Positions 60,810 to 64,000 of a stretch of 64,000 nt of DNA are shown piece after piece. The DNA comes from Coprinus comatus (Eukaryota; Basidiomycota; Agaricomycetes; Agaricales; Agaricaceae). Where the stretch lies: the NCBI GenBank assembly GCA_034638255.1, contig JAWPGT010000012.1, positions 186,001-250,000 on the forward strand, given 5' to 3'. Position numbers and translations under genes: made by a program. The notes below the pieces were generated by a model, which made no database searches, was not told the origin of the DNA, and saw only the letters and a program-made list of their open reading frames with translations. The first letter of the stretch is position 1. Each line of letters begins with the position of its first letter.

Positions 60810-63305
60810 ATGTTTGAACTTCAAAGGATGAGGGCACAGCTTGAACAACTTGTTTCTGATCATGCAACTCCTGTGGTGCTAATATTAATCTCTTCGGTCT
60901 TTCTAATCGGCATTCATTCAAGGATTATGCTCCTAAGAAAATCTCTACCTCCTGGACCTTCTATTTGGTCAAGGTGGGGCGATTTTTGGAGCGATGAAGC
61001 ACTGTCTCTCAGGTTTATACGATGGAATAACCAGTATGGTGAGCCTTATATCATTGATGTAACAAAGTATAAACTAAGTGAGATTATTCAGGTAGTGTAG
61101 TTTCCGTGTTGGATTTCATTCATCTGAATAAGCCCACAATTGGTGAGTAATATAGCATGAGAGGTAGCCATACCCCCTGAACATGAAATTTGACGAAATT
61201 TGATATAGTCCTTGGAACCCCGCGAGCTGTAACGGAACTGTTAGATAAAAGAGGGAGTATCTACTCAGGTCGTCCGAGAAACATCATTGGGTATGATTCA
61301 CAATTGAATTGAACTTAGGGTGCAACTCATGGTCAAACTCTAAGGAGCGAAATATCTTCAGGAAACTCGAGGGGGAGTCTCTTACCTTTAAGCCCGAAAC
61401 TCAGAAAATTTAGAGCAGTGAGTTAACCTAAGCCTGCTAGTCATTAATAAACTGAACTCGCACTATTCAGTTGATGACTGCAACTATGAGTATCCATGCT
61501 TCAAAGAAATTTCGGGCATTAGAAGATGTTGAAACGAAGATAATGATGCGTGACCTTCTTCTCGAACCAAGCACTAGTACAAGGTATCACAAACATTTTA
61601 AGAGGTAAGCCCCTCTCCTACTTCGCAAGTACCCCATCTACATATATGTATCCTCCCTAGATCTGTGTATTCTGTGGCATACTGCACAGCATACGGCCAT
61701 CGCATAGTTGAAATGGATGATCGACAAACAAAGGCACATGAGGATGTCGAAAAATGTACGGCAAACGATACAAAAAACCGTTTCGTGACAGCTCACCTAA
61801 CTTCTCGCTTGAGCAGTCTTCATCAGGTAAGCGACCAGAATCCTGTAGAGAAGGACATATATTCTTTAGGAATCTTACTTTTGGAAACCATCCTTCATGT
61901 AGGACATTGTGAGTTTTTATCCGTCTTACTACTAGTTCAAGCAATCACTTAATAATGCCAGCCTGCCGGGAAATTATCTGGTTGATCACGTACGTCATAG
62001 AAGAGCGTTAGCAATCCCTATACTGAAGTCCTTGAGTAGTTTCCTGTTCTTTTGAGACTTCCTGTGCGTAATGAAACCGTAAGACCCAGTATAAATATGC
62101 ACTTAATTAACTCCTCCTTTGAATTAGAAATTTCTCCAGTGGTTTAGGCGCGAGCCAGAACTTCAAGGAAAGAAAGACCGCGAATTCTTTTTGGTACAAC
62201 TTGACAAGACGAGAACTACCCTCGGACATGGAACTTCCTTATTCTGCGCGGCTTCTCGAGCTTTACAGAAACAACAGGATTACGGTTTTTCCGATATTGA
62301 AACTGCCATCCTTACTTCTGCGCCCTTCACAGCCGGTGTAGCTACGGTAGGTCCTAGTGCACTTGGAAGCATCAGATGTATAAATCAAGTCTTCCGCCCT
62401 TGTTCTAGACTCTTGGGGAGTTCGAAGCGTTTATACGTAAGTGACACCCTCAAAATGTTGGTAACGATGGGTTTGACCGAGTAGAGTTAGTGGCTATGAC
62501 ACTATTCCCCGAAGTCATGAAGAAAGCGCAAAAGGAAATTACTGATGTCATTGGCCCCCGAATGCCAAGTTTCAACGATTTTGAATCTTTACCCTATATT
62601 CAAGCTGTCGTTAAGGAGACCCTACGGTTAGTACGAAATGCATACCGGGAAATTAATTCTCCTCCTGAGTAGGTTTTTAGATGGCATCCAGTTTTACCAT
62701 TTGGCATTCCTCACGCAGCCGACGTTGATGATGTCTATGAAGGAATGTTTATACCAAAAGGCAGTACAGTCATTGCAAATATTTAGTGAGTATTCAAATC
62801 TCGTGAAAAAAAGCATCCATCCTAATCATGTATTAGTGGCCTTACACGAGATGAAGAGGTTAGATACTATTCCCCGAGAGATGCGAACTAAAACACCTAT
62901 CTTCTTCCAGACCTTTCCCAACCCAGAGGAATTCAAACCAGAACGTTTCTTAAACAACGATGACCCATTCTTCAAGAACTATAGTATGACATTTGGCTTC
63001 GGGCGTCGGATTTGTCCTGGTCAACATGTTGCTTCAGACCAACTCTTCCTCATGATTGCAAGGTATGGGATAATTACCCATTGCTTAAGTTTTCTGTTTA
63101 TTAAGTATACATTAGGGTCCTGTGGGGATTTAACATTGATCCAATCACTGACATCAAGACTGATCTGACCATCAAGCAACATGGAAGGTTCGGTGCACCG
63201 CCTGTTCTCGCCTATAAACTAGTAGTAAGGAACACGTTTGTTCACTCTATCATCCTAGAAGAAGCAGCGGTGGCCGAGGACAAGGCCAAGAACTGGGAGT
63301 ATTAA
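60810..63305 (+). CDS. Cytochrome P450 monooxygenase, intron-dense
   Basis: This is a haem-thiolate monooxygenase anchored to the ER. The ATG at 60810 is followed by a membrane helix (VVLILISSVFLIGI) and the hinge SLPPGPS. Splicing many short introns restores a standard order: NNQYGSVVSVLDFIHLNKPT, VLGTPRAVTELLDKRGSIYS, LRKFRALMTATMS, SVYSVAYCTAYGHRIVEMDD, PGNYLVDHFPVLLRLPV, DYGFSDIETAILTSAPFTAG, MTLFPEVMKKAQKEITDVIG, the ExxR motif in KETLRWHPVLPFGIPHA, IPKGSTVIANIYGLTRDEE, PNPEEFKPERFL, and the haem loop FGFGRRICPGQHVA with its Cys ligand. At first sight it looks broken because introns are frequent and several carry in-frame stops, but most joins read cleanly. The stretch at about 61740-61960 remains unresolved. 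The I-helix reads AGVATT, without the usual acidic residue. Its substrate is unknown. Confidence 0.85.
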
Positions 63306-63346
63306 TTATGACGAGATTAGTGAGTGCCTGGAATCATAAATACAGG

Positions 63347-64000
63347 TTACGTCAAATAATCGCGTATGAGAACTTGGATACCAGCTTCAGCTGCACTTGC
63401 AACGTTTTCCGAACGCGCAAATGAGTACCCTCGAACCCTAAGTGCTTCTAATATCATCACTCTGTACTCTTCTACCTGAGACAAAGCGCCACCAAAGACA
63501 AGCACCGAGGCCGAAGTGGACCTAAAAGTATATCCTGACCTTACAAGCAAGGAGATGACAGTATTCGCAGCTGATTCCGCGGCATTGGCTACAATTTCAA
63601 GGGCCTCATTGTCTGGTGGTATAGTAGTAGTAGATGTTGAGAACGCGTAATTAAACACGAGGCGGCAGACTCCAGCAATTCGAAGTTTAGGATCAGTATC
63701 CACAGATGCAGGGTCCTGTCCTTCTTTTAAGATCGGAGGAACATTCAGATAAACTGCTGATATCAGTTCTTCGACCGATCGACAGCCAAAATATCTTGTT
63801 ATGGCGAGATGAAGGGGAGTGGGTGGTAAACCGCGATCGCTCTGATCCAGTGCCGCTCGCACTGCGTCTCTGCCAATGGCGAATGCTGAACCTTCATCAC
63901 CTAACAGGTATCCCCATCCGCTGCTCCGATTGAGCGGCTTTGGAAGAGAGGATGATTCTCCATCGTCTGGAAGAGTATAGTTGTGAGCAATAGTGCCCGT
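63347..64000 (-). CDS. N-acetylglucosamine kinase-like sugar kinase (BadF/BadG family), 5'-truncated
   Basis: Only the C-terminal part lies in the window; the start is beyond 64000. The sequence GWGYLLGDEGSAFAIGRDAV matches the sugar-binding loop of eukaryotic N-acetylglucosamine kinases (ASKHA ATPase fold). It is followed by RAALDQSDRGLPPTPLHLAI and, later, the ATP-site-like SVLVFGGALSQVEE and the C-terminal helix ASAAEAGIQVLI. The enzyme phosphorylates GlcNAc, for example that released in chitin turnover, in the cytosol. The frame is open from the window edge to the stop at 63347. Its 3' end lies about 40 bases from the P450 stop, in convergent orientation. Confidence 0.85.
   Translation of the reverse strand, partial: TGTIAHNYTLPDDGESSSLPKPLNRSSGWGYLLGDEGSAFAIGRDAVRAALDQSDRGLPPTPLHLAITRYFGCRSVEELISAVYLNVPPILKEGQDPASVDTDPKLRIAGVCRLVFNYAFSTSTTTIPPDNEALEIVANAAESAANTVISLLVRSGYTFRSTSASVLVFGGALSQVEEYRVMILEALRVRGYSFARSENVASAAEAGIQVLIRDYLT

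Noticed and set aside
60810..63305. The P450 as a pseudogene
   Set aside because: Apparent stops lie inside short GT-AG introns. Splicing them restores most family motifs, although one stretch near 61740-61960 is unresolved.
1..64000. tRNA genes, rRNA operon or CRISPR array
   Set aside because: No convincing B-box plus acceptor-stem arrangement, no rRNA blocks and no regularly spaced direct repeats were found by eye.

Overview
The window is nuclear DNA from a basidiomycete fungus, most likely an agaricomycete mushroom-forming species. The genes carry many short introns of about 48-90 nt. The gene families are typical of Agaricomycetes: a C2-like/NACHT/WD40 receptor, a DUF6533 membrane protein, F-box/leucine-rich proteins, membrane-anchored GH5 exo-beta-1,3-glucanases, an intron-dense cytochrome P450 and a Tnp2-type DNA transposon. 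No rRNA, tRNA, CRISPR array or prokaryotic operon was seen.

Layout. (1) 1-11.4 kb holds conserved genes: the 3' part of splicing factor SF3B2, an arrestin-like adaptor with a long disordered tail, and a convergent coiled-coil protein. (2) 12.29-17.72 kb is a complete-looking TIR DNA transposon with 78-bp terminal inverted repeats. It encodes a Tnp2-type transposase and a convergent partner gene of unknown function. (3) 17.7-22.7 kb is gene-poor. (4) 22.7-26.3 kb holds an F-box protein and a divergent tartrate/D-malate dehydrogenase-like enzyme. (5) 26.3-30.3 kb is gene-poor. (6) 30.3-38.2 kb holds a secreted beta-lactamase-fold hydrolase, a divergent DUF6533 seven-helix membrane protein and the Golgi tether subunit COG6. 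(7) 38.4-46.8 kb holds two tandem paralogous GH5 exo-beta-1,3-glucanases with a weak hypothetical gene between them. (8) 47.8-52.9 kb holds a disrupted F-box/LRR-like gene and a TFIIIC WD40 subunit. (9) 53.8-64 kb holds a cis-prenyltransferase (RER2), divergent from a NACHT receptor with 14 WD40 repeats, then a cytochrome P450 and the 3' part of an N-acetylglucosamine kinase-like gene.

The genes do not form one pathway. The housekeeping functions present are splicing (SF3B2), Pol III transcription (TFIIIC), dolichol synthesis (RER2) and Golgi trafficking (COG6). They are interleaved with fast-evolving accessory families.

Two points deserve attention. First, the 5.4-kb transposon has iterated TGTCAWATGC motifs in its ends and an undescribed-looking partner gene. 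Second, single-base reading-frame breaks sit in homopolymers or short tandem repeats of several genes, including essential SF3B2. This suggests that the assembly drops bases in such tracts, so broken genes here should not be called pseudogenes without read evidence.
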